Positions 42,040-50,656 of a DNA stretch of 64,000 nt are shown piece by piece. Position 1 is the first letter of the stretch. Each line of letters opens with the position of its first letter. The notes beneath the pieces were generated by a model. That model was not told where the DNA came from and made no database searches. It saw nothing but the letters and a program-made list of their open reading frames with translations. The stretch lies in NCBI GenBank assembly GCA_900539595.1, contig UQCQ01000001.1, positions 248,001 to 312,000 on the forward strand, given 5' to 3'. The position numbers and the translations under genes are program-made. This DNA comes from an uncultured Mollicutes bacterium (lineage in GTDB: Bacteria > Bacillota_I > Bacilli_A > RFN20 > CAG-826).

Positions 42040-43327
42040 GATCCTCGATTTCCTCTACAAAAGATTGTATCGCTTTTAAAGAGGATTGGATGCAGGCATC
42101 GCGGTTTTCTTTTCTTGCCCCTGGGATTAACGCCCAGTTCGCATTCATCGGTTGAAAATATTTGCCTTCAGCGTGAAGGAGATAACTAATTAGGCCGCCA
42201 TAAATCGTTTCACGGGGGATTTTGACGAAGGGTTTCCCCTCCAATCTTCTGGAAGCGTGAATGGCGCATAAAATACCCATGGCCGCGCTTTCTACATACC
42301 CTTCTACGCCAGAAAGCTGTCCAGCAACAAAGACGGAAGGATGAGTTTTGAGGGATAAGTCATTTTGCAAAACACGGGGGGCATCGATATAAGAATTGCG
42401 GTGCATTAATCCATATCGCAGGAATTCAGCGTGCTCCAATCCGGGAATCATGGAGAAAACGCGTTTTTGTTCCGGGTAGGTCAAATTGGTTTGAAATCCC
42501 ACGATGTTGTAGTAATCGCCAAGTTTAGTATCTTGACGTAATTGAACCACGGCATAGGGCTTAGGATGTTCCGGCGTTTCTAAGCCAAAAGGTTTTAATG
42601 GCCCGTGTCGCAACGTCTCTCCCCCACGGCTAGCAATGACCTCCACAGGAAGGCAGCCTTCAAAATAATGGGTGTCAAACTCGTGAAGCAATGCTTTTTG
42701 GGCGCCAAGCAATTCGCGGACTAACGCATAGTACTCGTCTTTGGTGAAAGGGCAATTGATATAGGACCCGTCATCTTGGTCATAACGGGATTTGAAATAG
42801 GCTTTGGAAAAATCGATGCTCGACTTCTTAACAATCGGAGCGGACGCATCGAAAAACGAAAGATTCTTTTGACCGATTTTTTGGCTCAAATCTTCCAAAA
42901 GAGCGGGTGACGTAAGGGGCCCCGTGGCTAAAATTGTCAGAATTCCATCATCAGGAAGCGAAGTCACTTCTTCGCGATGGACATGCAAATTTGGGAACGA
43001 GTTCAATTTATCCGTGATATAACGAGCGAATAACTCTCTGTCCACTCCTAACGCATTGCCAGAAGGCACTTCGGAAGCATCGGAGGCTTCCATCATCAAG
43101 GATCCCAAATGACGCATTTCCTCTTTCAAAAGACCGCAGGCATTTGTTAATTGTTTGGATTTGAGGGAATTGGAGCAAACGAGTTCGCCGAAAAGATCCG
43201 TCTCATGGGCTCCATCCGAGTAAGACGGGCGTGCTTCGAAAAGATGGACGTCATATCCTTTTTTCAGCAAATAATAGGCGGCTTCTGCTCCCGCTAACCC
43301 ACCGCCAATAACGCGAATTTCAGCCAA
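42026..43327 (-). CDS. trmFO: Folate/FAD-dependent tRNA (uracil-54-C5) methyltransferase TrmFO
   Basis: 433 residues from a TTG at 43327, chosen because AAGGAG lies 8 nt upstream and the FAD-binding EIRVIGGGLAGAEAAYYLLK follows at once; length equals the family norm. It forms m5U54 in tRNA using methylene-THF. Further motifs: FGELVCSNSLKS and the late FVAGQLSGVEGYVESAAMGI typical of GidA/TrmFO flavoproteins. A longer frame would overlap the topA 3' end. It belongs to the topA-trmFO-xerC operon. Confidence 0.95.
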   Translation of the reverse strand: MAEIRVIGGGLAGAEAAYYLLKKGYDVHLFEARPSYSDGAHETDLFGELVCSNSLKSKQLTNACGLLKEEMRHLGSLMMEASDASEVPSGNALGVDRELFARYITDKLNSFPNLHVHREEVTSLPDDGILTILATGPLTSPALLEDLSQKIGQKNLSFFDASAPIVKKSSIDFSKAYFKSRYDQDDGSYINCPFTKDEYYALVRELLGAQKALLHEFDTHYFEGCLPVEVIASRGGETLRHGPLKPFGLETPEHPKPYAVVQLRQDTKLGDYYNIVGFQTNLTYPEQKRVFSMIPGLEHAEFLRYGLMHRNSYIDAPRVLQNDLSLKTHPSVFVAGQLSGVEGYVESAAMGILCAIHASRRLEGKPFVKIPRETIYGGLISYLLHAEGKYFQPMNANWALIPGARKENRDACIQSSLKAIQSFVEEIEDHGRE

Positions 43328-43332
43328 TGGGG

Positions 43333-45477
43333 CTACTCCTTTTTCGAATCGTCCGACGCTTTCTTGTCGATCCATTCGTGATAATGGCAACGTGGGAAAT
43401 TGGTGCAGCCCAAGAACTTTGCCTTTTTGCCTTGTTTCACAACGAGGTGACCCGTTTTGCATTTGGGACACGGTTTCACGTAATCCGTCTCGGTATAAGT
43501 CGCTTTTTCCTTCGGCTTGGTTTCCTTGCCATCTAAGCTACGGGTATAACGGCAATTGGGGAAATTGGAACACCCAATGAATTCTTCCCCTTTTTTGTTT
43601 TTCTTAACCACAAGAGGGGATCCACATTCTGGGCAAACTTCTCCTGTTGGCTTATCGTCGGGTTTGTCCTTCTTGATGTAATGGCAGGCAGGAAAATTGG
43701 AGCAGCCGATGAATTTTTGTCCCTTGCGATTGCGTTTCACGACCAAAGGATGACCGCATTCCGGACATAGCTCCCCCGTTTCTTCCGGGGGTTCCTTCCG
43801 CATTTCATCGCGAACCTTTTCATAATTTTCGTTGAATGGTTGATAGAAGGCATTCATCGTATCTAAGAACGACTCTTTACCCTCTTCGACTTCATCCAAC
43901 GTGCTTTCCATTTTGGCGGTATAAGAAGTCGAAACAACATCGGGGAAGAATTTTTTCAAAACCGCGACGGTTTTCTTTCCATCTTCTGTCGGAGTTAAAA
44001 CGCCGCGATTGCTCGAGACATACTTCCGTTTCAATAAGGTCTCAATCGTCGTCGCATAGGTAGACGGGCGACCAATGCCTTTTTCTTCCATCGCTTTGAC
44101 GATCGAAGCTTCGTTATAAGAGGGTTCCGGCTTGGTGAATTTCTGTTCCGATTTGATTTTGGATTTGGGCAAGTTGTCGCCTTCGTTGATTTCTGGAAGC
44201 AGCAAGGTATCGTCTTCGTCGAATTCCCCATAAAGCACTTCGAAGCCTTTAAAGAGGGTACGTACCCCCTTCAACGAGAATTCAAGACCATTTCCAACAA
44301 GGCTCACATTCGTCGATTCGATGCGTTTGGGGGCCATGAGTGAAGCCATGGCGCGGCAATAAATCAAACGATAGAGTTTGGCTTCTTCTGGAGAAACGTA
44401 TTTCGCGACCATGTCCGGGGTGCGGTGAGTGCCTGTTGGGCGGATTGCTTCGTGAGCATCTTGGATGTTCTCGCCTTTTTTGCCAGCGCGCATCGTTCCC
44501 ACATATTCTTCGCCATACGTTTCCTTGATGAAAGGGACGGCGTGGCGCGTATAGAATTCCGGGCTAATACGGGTAGAATCGGTACGCATATAGGTGATCA
44601 AACCAACATGTTCCCCCGCGATATCCATACCTTCGTACAAACGTTGGGCAACCGCTTGGGTCCTGGCGTTGGAGAAATGGTATTTGGTATAGGCTTCCTG
44701 TTGCATGGACGAAGTCGTAAACGGCGGTTTCGCCGCGATGGTTTTGGGCGATTTCGTCACGCTTTGGACGGAAAGCATATCCGGAATACGGGCACAAAGA
44801 GCATCCGCTTCTTCTTTGGTATGGCATTCGAAGGGCTTGCCATCCACTTTCACAAGGCTGGCCTTGTAGTCTTTTCCTCCGATGCGCACCATCACGTCGA
44901 TCGTCCAATATTCTTCTGGGTGGAAGGCATCAATTTCCGCTTGGCGATCCACAATCATGGAGAGGGTCGCCGATTGAACGCGACCCGCCGATTGAACGCC
45001 AACATTCTTTTGGAGCAAAGAGGAGACGCGGAAACCAATGATGCGGTCTTCCATGCGTCGCGCCTCTTGAGCGCGAACCAGGTTGACATCAATATGAGAA
45101 GGGTTTTCCAAAGCCGCTAAAATCGCGGGCTTGGTGATTTCTTGGAAACGGAGACGCGTGGTAGTATCCACGGGTAATTTCAAAACCTGGGCCAAGTGCC
45201 AGGAAATCGCTTCTCCTTCGCGGTCAGGGTCGGTTGCAAGCAGAACTTCATCCGCTTTTTTGGAAGTAGCTTGTAGTTCGGCAACGATTTTTCCTTTTTT
45301 TGGAGAGATAACATAATCTGGTTTGAATCCATCGGCCACATCAATGCCTAAGCCACCTTTCCCACGGGTAGAAAGGTCGCGAATATGGCCTTGGCTAGCC
45401 ATAACTTGGTAATCCGCGCCAAGGTAGCGGCGGATGGTTTCACATTTTTTCGGTGACTCAACAATAACTAATTTCAT
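43333..45477 (-). CDS. topA: DNA topoisomerase I
   Basis: 714 residues from the ATG at 45477. Type IA enzyme relaxing negative supercoils. TOPRIM domain at the N-terminus (KLVIVESPKKCETIRRYLG and LLATDPDREGEAI), the catalytic Tyr in LITYMRTDSTRIS near residue 300, and three C-terminal C4 zinc fingers (CPECGHPLVV, CPECGSPLVV, CPKCKTGHLV) each ending in GCSNFP or GCTNFP, CxxC. The promoter is TTGACA-N17-TATCAT, 14 nt before the ATG, with no Shine-Dalgarno sequence. Confidence 0.97.
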   Translation of the reverse strand: MKLVIVESPKKCETIRRYLGADYQVMASQGHIRDLSTRGKGGLGIDVADGFKPDYVISPKKGKIVAELQATSKKADEVLLATDPDREGEAISWHLAQVLKLPVDTTTRLRFQEITKPAILAALENPSHIDVNLVRAQEARRMEDRIIGFRVSSLLQKNVGVQSAGRVQSATLSMIVDRQAEIDAFHPEEYWTIDVMVRIGGKDYKASLVKVDGKPFECHTKEEADALCARIPDMLSVQSVTKSPKTIAAKPPFTTSSMQQEAYTKYHFSNARTQAVAQRLYEGMDIAGEHVGLITYMRTDSTRISPEFYTRHAVPFIKETYGEEYVGTMRAGKKGENIQDAHEAIRPTGTHRTPDMVAKYVSPEEAKLYRLIYCRAMASLMAPKRIESTNVSLVGNGLEFSLKGVRTLFKGFEVLYGEFDEDDTLLLPEINEGDNLPKSKIKSEQKFTKPEPSYNEASIVKAMEEKGIGRPSTYATTIETLLKRKYVSSNRGVLTPTEDGKKTVAVLKKFFPDVVSTSYTAKMESTLDEVEEGKESFLDTMNAFYQPFNENYEKVRDEMRKEPPEETGELCPECGHPLVVKRNRKGQKFIGCSNFPACHYIKKDKPDDKPTGEVCPECGSPLVVKKNKKGEEFIGCSNFPNCRYTRSLDGKETKPKEKATYTETDYVKPCPKCKTGHLVVKQGKKAKFLGCTNFPRCHYHEWIDKKASDDSKKE

Positions 45478-45491
45478 AAAGAAACGTGGCA

Positions 45492-45520
45492 ATGATAGAA
45501 ACGCCTCGAAGGGTTGTCAA
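45492..45520 (-). promoter_or_regulatory. Promoter of topA-trmFO-xerC
   Basis: Minus strand TTGACA (45520-45515), 17-nt spacer, TATCAT (45497-45492). The start codon is 14 nt beyond the -10, so the leader is only ~7 nt. Confidence 0.75.
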
Positions 45521-45545
45521 ACGACCTGCAACCCCAAAAACCCCA

Positions 45546-45568
45546 TATAAATAAATATGTTATTTATA
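45546..45568. repeat. AT-only inverted repeat after dprA
   Basis: TATAAATAA/TTATTTATA, 9-bp arms around ATATG, 14 nt past the dprA stop. It contains almost no GC, so it is a weak hairpin; it may assist termination or mark the topA upstream region. Confidence 0.4.
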
Positions 45569-45581
45569 AGAAAAAGGAAAA

Positions 45582-46388
45582 TTATTTTTCTTCATCCTCA
45601 TCCTCCGCTTTTTGATACCCGAAGTTCATCATATCCATAATGTCGTCCGCGGTCTCCGCTAAAGTCGCCCCATCTGCAATTAAATGGTTGTTCATGGTGC
45701 CATCCGTCGCCCGGAATGGCAAAACCGCCACATCTCGATTAAGGTCCAGGGCATGGGCCACCGTAACAATGGTACCGCTGTGGGCGTGAGCTTCTCCAAT
45801 GAAAACGACGCTTCCTAATGCGGCTAATATTCGGTTTCTGCACGGAAAATGATCCGCTTTAGGCGCAACCCCCTCTGGATATTCGGTCATGAGAAGGCCC
45901 TCTTTAGCAATGCGGTCCTGGAGATCACGGTTTTCGGATGGGTAGTGGTAATCGAGCCCATTTCCCAAAACGGCAACGGCCTTCCCATAAGGGGCCGCAG
46001 CCCTTAAGGCCGCCCCATCAATTCCTTTTGCTAGGCCCGAAACAATCGTAATCCCCCGTTTTGCCAACTCCTCGGCGATCTCGCCTACCCTCTTTATCGC
46101 ATATTCGCTCGCCATCCTGCTCCCCACAATCGTGCAGCATTTGCGATAGTCGCGAATCAAGTCCAGGTTCCCTTCATAAAACATACAAATGGGCGGGAAG
46201 TGACACTCATGAAAGCTTTTCGGATAACAAGGGTCTACGATCGTAAAAGCCTTCGATTTCAAGCTTTTGTTCGTCTCCTCCACCTCCTCCAAAGAGAAGG
46301 GGCGTTTCTCTCGAATAATATCGAGCATGGCTTTGGCATCCCCTTTCGTTTTGGTGGCAATATGGATTAATAATTGATTAGCGCGCAT
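45582..46388 (-). CDS. dprA: DNA-processing protein DprA/Smf
   Basis: 268 residues, a minimal DprA made of the Rossmann-like core. It binds incoming single-stranded DNA and loads RecA in transformation. The core motifs are VGSRMASEYAIKRVGE, ITIVSGLAKGIDGAALRAA and the YHYPSENRDLQDRIAKEG segment, with ALGSVVFIGEAHAHSGT. No C-terminal DML1-type winged helix is visible. AGGAG precedes the ATG. Own promoter probable (TAATAC), separated by 96 bp from rnhB. Confidence 0.93.
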   Translation of the reverse strand: MRANQLLIHIATKTKGDAKAMLDIIREKRPFSLEEVEETNKSLKSKAFTIVDPCYPKSFHECHFPPICMFYEGNLDLIRDYRKCCTIVGSRMASEYAIKRVGEIAEELAKRGITIVSGLAKGIDGAALRAAAPYGKAVAVLGNGLDYHYPSENRDLQDRIAKEGLLMTEYPEGVAPKADHFPCRNRILAALGSVVFIGEAHAHSGTIVTVAHALDLNRDVAVLPFRATDGTMNNHLIADGATLAETADDIMDMMNFGYQKAEDEDEEK

Positions 46389-46462
46389 AAAAATCTCCTA
46401 CACCTGTATTAGAAGGTTGGAAAAAGAAAAACGTGTCGAAATCTTTACAATTCGATTTTCTT

Positions 46463-46479
46463 AGTTATTTTTAATAACT
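46463..46479 (-). terminator. Hairpin after rnhB
   Basis: AGTTATT/AATAACT with a 3-nt loop (46463-46469 and 46473-46479), 6 nt past the stop. It is AT-rich with only a poor T-run, so a weak terminator. Confidence 0.35.
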
Positions 46480-46484
46480 ACTTT

Positions 46485-47105
46485 TTAAAACAACGTGAGC
46501 TGACTTTGATAGAATTTAGCAACCGGGGCGTAGGTTTTCCGATGCACTCCTTCGATAGGACCATATTCTTCCAATTCCTGCATATGCAGTTTCGTTCCAT
46601 ATCCTTTATGCACGGAAAAATGGAACTGGGGATATTGTTTTTCCAGTTCGCACATATAACGATCACGCGTGACTTTCGCTAGAATCGAAGCAGCGGCAAT
46701 ATTCAAGGCCTGAGCGTCCCCTTTGATGATGGGAATTACCTTCTTGGGGAATCCAGGAAGGGGCATCGCATCGGTCAGAACCAGTTGATAATCCACTTGG
46801 AGTTGGCTTAAAGCGAGCTTCATGCATTTTTGCGTCGCGGCATAAATATTGAGTTCATCAATCTCTTCCGCGGAAACCATCGCGATGCCATAGGCTAACG
46901 CGTGGTCTTTGATCACATCAAAAAGCTCTTGGCGTTTCTTATCCGTAAGTTTTTTGGAATCGTCGATCATCGTATTTTTGTAATTCTTCGGAAAGATGAC
47001 CGCAGCGGCACACACCGGACCTGCCAAAGGGCCACGTCCCGCTTCATCTACCCCAGCGATGGCTGTGATTTCGTCGCTATAATACTGTCTTTCAAATTTA
47101 AGCAC
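46485..47105 (-). CDS. rnhB: Ribonuclease HII
   Basis: 206 residues. It removes ribonucleotides and RNA primers from DNA hybrids. Catalytic acidic residues are in GVDEAGRGPLAGPV (residues 18-31) and in the later TDAMPLPG region; IIKGDAQALNIAAASILAKVTRD carries the next conserved Asp and Ser/Lys. It overlaps rbgA by 8 nt in the lepB-rbgA-rnhB operon. Confidence 0.96.
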   Translation of the reverse strand: MLKFERQYYSDEITAIAGVDEAGRGPLAGPVCAAAVIFPKNYKNTMIDDSKKLTDKKRQELFDVIKDHALAYGIAMVSAEEIDELNIYAATQKCMKLALSQLQVDYQLVLTDAMPLPGFPKKVIPIIKGDAQALNIAAASILAKVTRDRYMCELEKQYPQFHFSVHKGYGTKLHMQELEEYGPIEGVHRKTYAPVAKFYQSQLTLF

Positions 47106-47955
47106 AGGGACGCTCCAAGGAAAGACGACCCAAAACGCCGTCTTTGAATTCCTTCACCAAAAGATAGGCTGCCTTATCAATGGAAGGCTGAGATCCATCC
47201 AAAAGCAATCGTCTTTGTGCGATTCGAACAAGAATTGAATCGTTATCCATCGAAGCGATGTTTTCCACTCCAAAACGGGAAAAGAGCGAGGAGGGGTATG
47301 CGACTTTCAAGAAATCGAGAAGAGAATAACTGAGTTCAAGCGTCGGCAAAACTTCTTCTTTCATCGTCCCTAGAAGCGCCAAACGAACGGCTTGTTCGCG
47401 AGTTGGATAGCTCATTGGTAAAATACCCGGAGTATCTAAAAGAACAAAATCCGCGTTAAGTTTTATCCACTGAGCGGCACGAGTAACGCAGGCTTTGTTT
47501 CCCACCTTGGCTTTCTTCTTTTCCGCCAAGTTATTGATTAAAGTACTTTTTCCTACGTTAGGAATTCCCACAATCATGACGCGAATCGGTTGAGGCATCA
47601 TGCCACGCTTCTTTTCTTTCTCGCGCTTTTTGCTAACAAGCGGTTCCGCCGCTTTGGATAGCAAGGAAACGAAACGATCCTTTTTGAGATTGCCTGAGAT
47701 AGCGTCTTGTCCCTGAGAAGCAAAATATTGAATCCAGCCTTCCGTCACGGCAGGATCTGCGTAATCGCTTTTAGAAAGAAGCAACAAAATAGGCTTTTGA
47801 CCGGCTAGGCCTTTTAAAAGTGGGTTTCTCGAACTTAAAGGAGCTCGGCCGTCCACGATTTCAACGATGAGATCCACGGATTTGACATAGCCCTGCATTG
47901 CGTCCAACGCCTTCGACATATGTCCCGGAAAATAATGAATGTTTTGTTGCCCCAT
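47098..47955 (-). CDS. rbgA: Ribosome biogenesis GTPase RbgA (YlqF)
   Basis: 285 residues, circularly permuted GTPase required for 50S assembly. The G4 motif (LLSKSDYAD, near residue 60) comes before G1 (GIPNVGKSTLINNL, near 134) and G3 (LLDTPGILP), the order typical of YlqF. The N-terminal HYFPGHMSKALDAMQ is diagnostic. The C-terminal helical domain is present. 3 nt separates it from lepB upstream. Confidence 0.95.
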   Translation of the reverse strand: MGQQNIHYFPGHMSKALDAMQGYVKSVDLIVEIVDGRAPLSSRNPLLKGLAGQKPILLLLSKSDYADPAVTEGWIQYFASQGQDAISGNLKKDRFVSLLSKAAEPLVSKKREKEKKRGMMPQPIRVMIVGIPNVGKSTLINNLAEKKKAKVGNKACVTRAAQWIKLNADFVLLDTPGILPMSYPTREQAVRLALLGTMKEEVLPTLELSYSLLDFLKVAYPSSLFSRFGVENIASMDNDSILVRIAQRRLLLDGSQPSIDKAAYLLVKEFKDGVLGRLSLERPCA

Positions 47956-47958
47956 AAT

Positions 47959-48912
47959 TTAATGCTGATCCAAATGAATATAATCCCACGGCCACCACGA
48001 TAATCCTAGCGAAAAATTCGCCTTCAAAGTGGCGTCTGGCTGTACGGTCAGTTTCCGTTGTGAGGTGATGACATAAGCTTTGCCAATCACCATAAAATCT
48101 TCAATCGGGCCCTTTTCACGAGAGTCCATGGAATGCCCGGTTCCCCCACGGTTATCGCCCATCAAGAAATATTCATTGTCCTTAAGTTCCCATGTTTTGG
48201 AGCGAACTCCGCCAACTAATTGAGCAACTGGATACACGTGGCCATTCACTTTCGGGAAATCCGACTCATCATAAAGGGGTTTTAGCACGGTAGAATTCCC
48301 TTCTTTGTCCGTAATCGTTGTCTTACCCCAAGCCGTGTTGTAATTCTCATCGTAAGTCGAAACGTAGGCTTTGGGCTGATCTCCAACAAATTCAAAACGT
48401 CCGCCGGCATCTTCTCCACGCGTGACCACTTCAAAAGTTAGGGTTTCCCCAGGCATCCCGATTAATCTTTTGATTTTTGGAGATGTTTTTTCCTTTAGAA
48501 CATGTCTCTCTCCATCAAAGGAATAATCTTCCGAATAATAGGCGACAACAATATCGTAACGGGAAAGCGAACCCCTCCAATTCCCCTTGTTTCCAACTTT
48601 GGCATAACCATAATCCACAATATCCCCATCGATGCTAGAGGTATCGTTCCAGGTTAACGGGCGGTAGCCACCTGTCGTCTTTCTTTTTCCATCCGCGTTA
48701 AGCGTAGGAAACATAGACATCCCATTCACATAGAAGGGCTCATTGAATGTCCAATTTAAATAAGCAAGGTTTGCACACACTAAGCACGCCGAAACAACCA
48801 TAAGGCCAGTCACCACGTCAATAACAACGCGCCACCAACGAACCTTCTTCTTCTTTTCCAAGGCAGTTCGGGGGCCGCGAAGTCGTTGTCTTTCCATTTC
48901 TTCAGTCGGCAT
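47959..48912 (-). CDS. lepB: Signal peptidase I
   Basis: 317 residues from the ATG at 48912; a TTG 9 nt upstream overlaps the promoter. One membrane helix (~residues 33-55) is followed by the catalytic Ser in VNGMSMFPTL and the general-base Lys in IKRLIGMPGE; GDNRGGTGHSMDSR is the last signature box. It is longer than the ~190-residue minimal enzyme because of two insertions between the Ser and Lys boxes and after. It cuts Sec signal peptides on the outer face. Leaderless promoter directly upstream. Confidence 0.94.
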   Translation of the reverse strand: MPTEEMERQRLRGPRTALEKKKKVRWWRVVIDVVTGLMVVSACLVCANLAYLNWTFNEPFYVNGMSMFPTLNADGKRKTTGGYRPLTWNDTSSIDGDIVDYGYAKVGNKGNWRGSLSRYDIVVAYYSEDYSFDGERHVLKEKTSPKIKRLIGMPGETLTFEVVTRGEDAGGRFEFVGDQPKAYVSTYDENYNTAWGKTTITDKEGNSTVLKPLYDESDFPKVNGHVYPVAQLVGGVRSKTWELKDNEYFLMGDNRGGTGHSMDSREKGPIEDFMVIGKAYVITSQRKLTVQPDATLKANFSLGLSWWPWDYIHLDQH

Positions 48913-48920
48913 AGGCTTCA

Positions 48921-48949
48921 ATTATAGGGTTTCGATTTCACGGGGGCAA
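48921..48949 (-). promoter_or_regulatory. Promoter of lepB-rbgA-rnhB, leaderless
   Basis: Minus strand TTGCCC (48949-48944), 17-nt spacer, TATAAT (48926-48921), then 8 nt to the ATG. Confidence 0.7.
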
Positions 48950-48956
48950 CGCGCAC

Positions 48957-48985
48957 GAAAAAAAGAAAACCCAGGTTTCCCTGGG
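48957..48985 (-). terminator. Intrinsic terminator of rplS
   Basis: CCCAGG/CCTGGG stem (48970-48975 and 48980-48985), tetraloop, T-run on the minus strand. Confidence 0.85.
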
Positions 48986-49010
48986 CTCGTCACTTGTATT
49001 GAAGACTGGC

Positions 49011-49358
49011 TTACTTTCTTTCTTTGATACGGGCAGCCTTGCCAGAAAGCTTGCGCATATAGGTGATCTTGTTGCGGCGGACCTTGCCGTGTTTGACGAC
49101 TTCGATTGATGCAATCGAGGGTGCATTCACGGGGAAGGTGCGCTCAACGCCGATTCCCGAGGAGATCTTGCGGACAGTGAAGGTCGCGGAGACCCCAGAG
49201 CCACGACGTTGCATGACAACGCCTTCGAAGACCTGGTTACGTTCCTTCTTGTTCTCGATGATGCGGACGTAGACCTTGATGGTGTCGCCGCTACGGAACG
49301 AAGGAATATCCGTGCGAAGCTGACGGGCGGTGATCTCTTTAACAAGATTGTTATTCAT
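49011..49358 (-). CDS. rplS: 50S ribosomal protein L19
   Basis: 115 residues from the ATG at 49358, with AGGAGG 7 nt upstream. FRSGDTIKVYVRIIENKKER, then GVVMQRRGSGVSATFTVRKI and GVERTFPVNAPSIASIEVVK are the L19 core. It sits at the 30S-50S interface. It is transcribed alone with its own promoter and terminator, away from trmD, because the rpsP-trmD block is on the other strand. Confidence 0.97.
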   Translation of the reverse strand: MNNNLVKEITARQLRTDIPSFRSGDTIKVYVRIIENKKERNQVFEGVVMQRRGSGVSATFTVRKISSGIGVERTFPVNAPSIASIEVVKHGKVRRNKITYMRKLSGKAARIKERK

Positions 49359-49454
49359 GATCATTCCTCCTTGAGCATTTAGGTTTCTCTTCAGGTTCAT
49401 TCATCCGTGACGGGGATCAGCGGAGCCTGCGTATCGTGTTTCCACGCGTTAGGT

Positions 49455-49483
49455 ATCATACTCAAGTGCAAGGGGTATGACAA
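49455..49483 (-). promoter_or_regulatory. Promoter of rplS with ~90-nt leader
   Basis: Minus strand TTGTCA (49483-49478), 18-nt spacer, TATGAT (49460-49455). The leader to the ATG at 49358 is ~90 nt and can form GC-rich helices; an L19 autoregulatory leader is possible but not identified. Confidence 0.6.
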
Positions 49484-49514
49484 GGAAAAATAAACGATGT
49501 TAAGTAAAACTACT

Positions 49515-49543
49515 TGACAGGCCTTTTTCATACGGCTAAATTA
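49515..49543 (+). promoter_or_regulatory. Promoter of rpsP-khpA-rimM-trmD
   Basis: TTGACA (49515-49520), 17-nt spacer, TAAATT (49538-49543). The leader is ~20 nt and holds AAAAGGAG before the rpsP ATG. Confidence 0.75.
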
Positions 49544-49568
49544 TCCACCGAAAAAAGGAGAAAGACTT

Positions 49569-49841
49569 ATGGTTAAAATCAGATTGACCCGCATCGGACG
49601 TCACGAAGATCCCTTCTACCGCATCGTTGCCGCGGATTCCCATTTCGCCAGAGATGGCCGCATCATCGAACAAATCGGAACCTATGATCCCGCGGAAGGC
49701 GAAGACAAAGCCATCATCAACGAAGAGCTCGCTCTTAAGTGGCTTAACAACGGCGCCGTTCCTTCGGATACTGTCCGTGCCATGTTTGCCCGCAAGGGAA
49801 TCATGACCAAATTTGCCGAAAGCAAGAAGGCCAAGAAGTAA
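49569..49841 (+). CDS. rpsP: 30S ribosomal protein S16
   Basis: 90 residues. MVKIRLTRIGRHEDPFYRIV at the start and the GTYDPAEGEDKAIINEE and WLNNGAVPSDTVRAM segments are standard for S16. AAGGAG precedes the ATG. The stop overlaps the khpA start by one base. First gene of the plus-strand ribosome-maturation block. Confidence 0.97.
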   Translation: MVKIRLTRIGRHEDPFYRIVAADSHFARDGRIIEQIGTYDPAEGEDKAIINEELALKWLNNGAVPSDTVRAMFARKGIMTKFAESKKAKK

Positions 49842-50128
49842 TGGATCGCGACTACGAAGCCATCCTTCACCCAGTGATCGATCCCCTCGTTCACAATCCT
49901 GAGGCCATTCTTATCCGCGAGCTTCCGGGCTCCACGGATCGGGACGCGACCGTCATGATTTACGCGGACGACGACGACACCGCTCGACTGATTGGCAAAC
50001 ACGGCGTTGTGGCCAACGCCCTTCGTGAGGCGATTGGGATTGCTGGCAAAGCCGACAATTCGAATCAGCACATCCATTTGAAGTTTAAGAGCTTCAGCGA
50101 AGACGAAAAACAGGACGGCGAGAAGTAA
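49841..50128 (+). CDS. khpA: KH-domain RNA-binding protein KhpA (YlqC)
   Basis: 95 residues, slightly longer than usual. The KH motif with GxxG loop is seen in LIGKHGVVANALREAIGIAG. N-terminal AILHPVIDPLVHNPEAILI matches YlqC/KhpA. In Firmicutes it pairs with KhpB and binds RNA that affects cell-wall synthesis. It overlaps rpsP by one base. The C-terminus is acidic. Confidence 0.9.
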   Translation: MDRDYEAILHPVIDPLVHNPEAILIRELPGSTDRDATVMIYADDDDTARLIGKHGVVANALREAIGIAGKADNSNQHIHLKFKSFSEDEKQDGEK

Positions 50129-50146
50129 TTCCCGCCGTTTCTTTTT

Positions 50147-50656
50147 ATGGAAAAAATTACTGTTGCCCATTTTACAAAAACCTTTGGACTCAAGGGAGAA
50201 ATCCGCGCCTATTCGATGACCGATTTCCCTGCGGAACGCTTCCAAATCGGACGTCATTTTTTTGCCGTAAATTCTCGAACCAAAGAGGAGAAAGAATTGA
50301 CATTAAAAAGTGTGCGGCCACAAGGCCCACTTTACGTCTTCTCTTTTGAAGAAGTTCCTTCCATTGAGGAATCCGAACTCTTGCAGGGATGGGACCTTAC
50401 CATGGACAAAGAAGAAGCCACTTTGCCCGAAGGCATGTACCGCTTATCCGATTTAATCGGCTGCAAAATCGTCGATGAAGAATCCCATGAACTGGGCGTT
50501 GTTATCGACGTATTAAGCAATGCACCTACCAAAAACCTCAAGATTAAAAAACCAGATGGAAAGTGCTTCTATTGCCCTTTCATTGACGAATTTGTTCCAA
50601 CGGTTGATCTCAACGAAAAAACGATAACGATTCACGTGGTTGAGGGGTTGTTATGA
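50147..50656 (+). CDS. rimM: 16S rRNA processing protein RimM
   Basis: 169 residues. The N-terminal KITVAHFTKTFGLKGEIRAY and the C-terminal PRC-barrel with the LIGCKIVDEESHELGVVIDV and KCFYCPFIDEFVPTVDLN segments identify RimM, which helps 30S head maturation and binds S19. The 18-nt gap from khpA holds no clear Shine-Dalgarno sequence. ATGA overlap with trmD. Confidence 0.94.
   Translation: MEKITVAHFTKTFGLKGEIRAYSMTDFPAERFQIGRHFFAVNSRTKEEKELTLKSVRPQGPLYVFSFEEVPSIEESELLQGWDLTMDKEEATLPEGMYRLSDLIGCKIVDEESHELGVVIDVLSNAPTKNLKIKKPDGKCFYCPFIDEFVPTVDLNEKTITIHVVEGLL

Noticed and set aside
44425..45120. 231-codon plus-strand frame inside topA
   Set aside because: Antisense to the catalytic part of topA, with no promoter, ribosome site or recognisable domain.
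45546..45568. AT-rich inverted repeat as replication or plasmid-type element
   Set aside because: It is a single small hairpin in a gene gap, without DnaA boxes or iterons.
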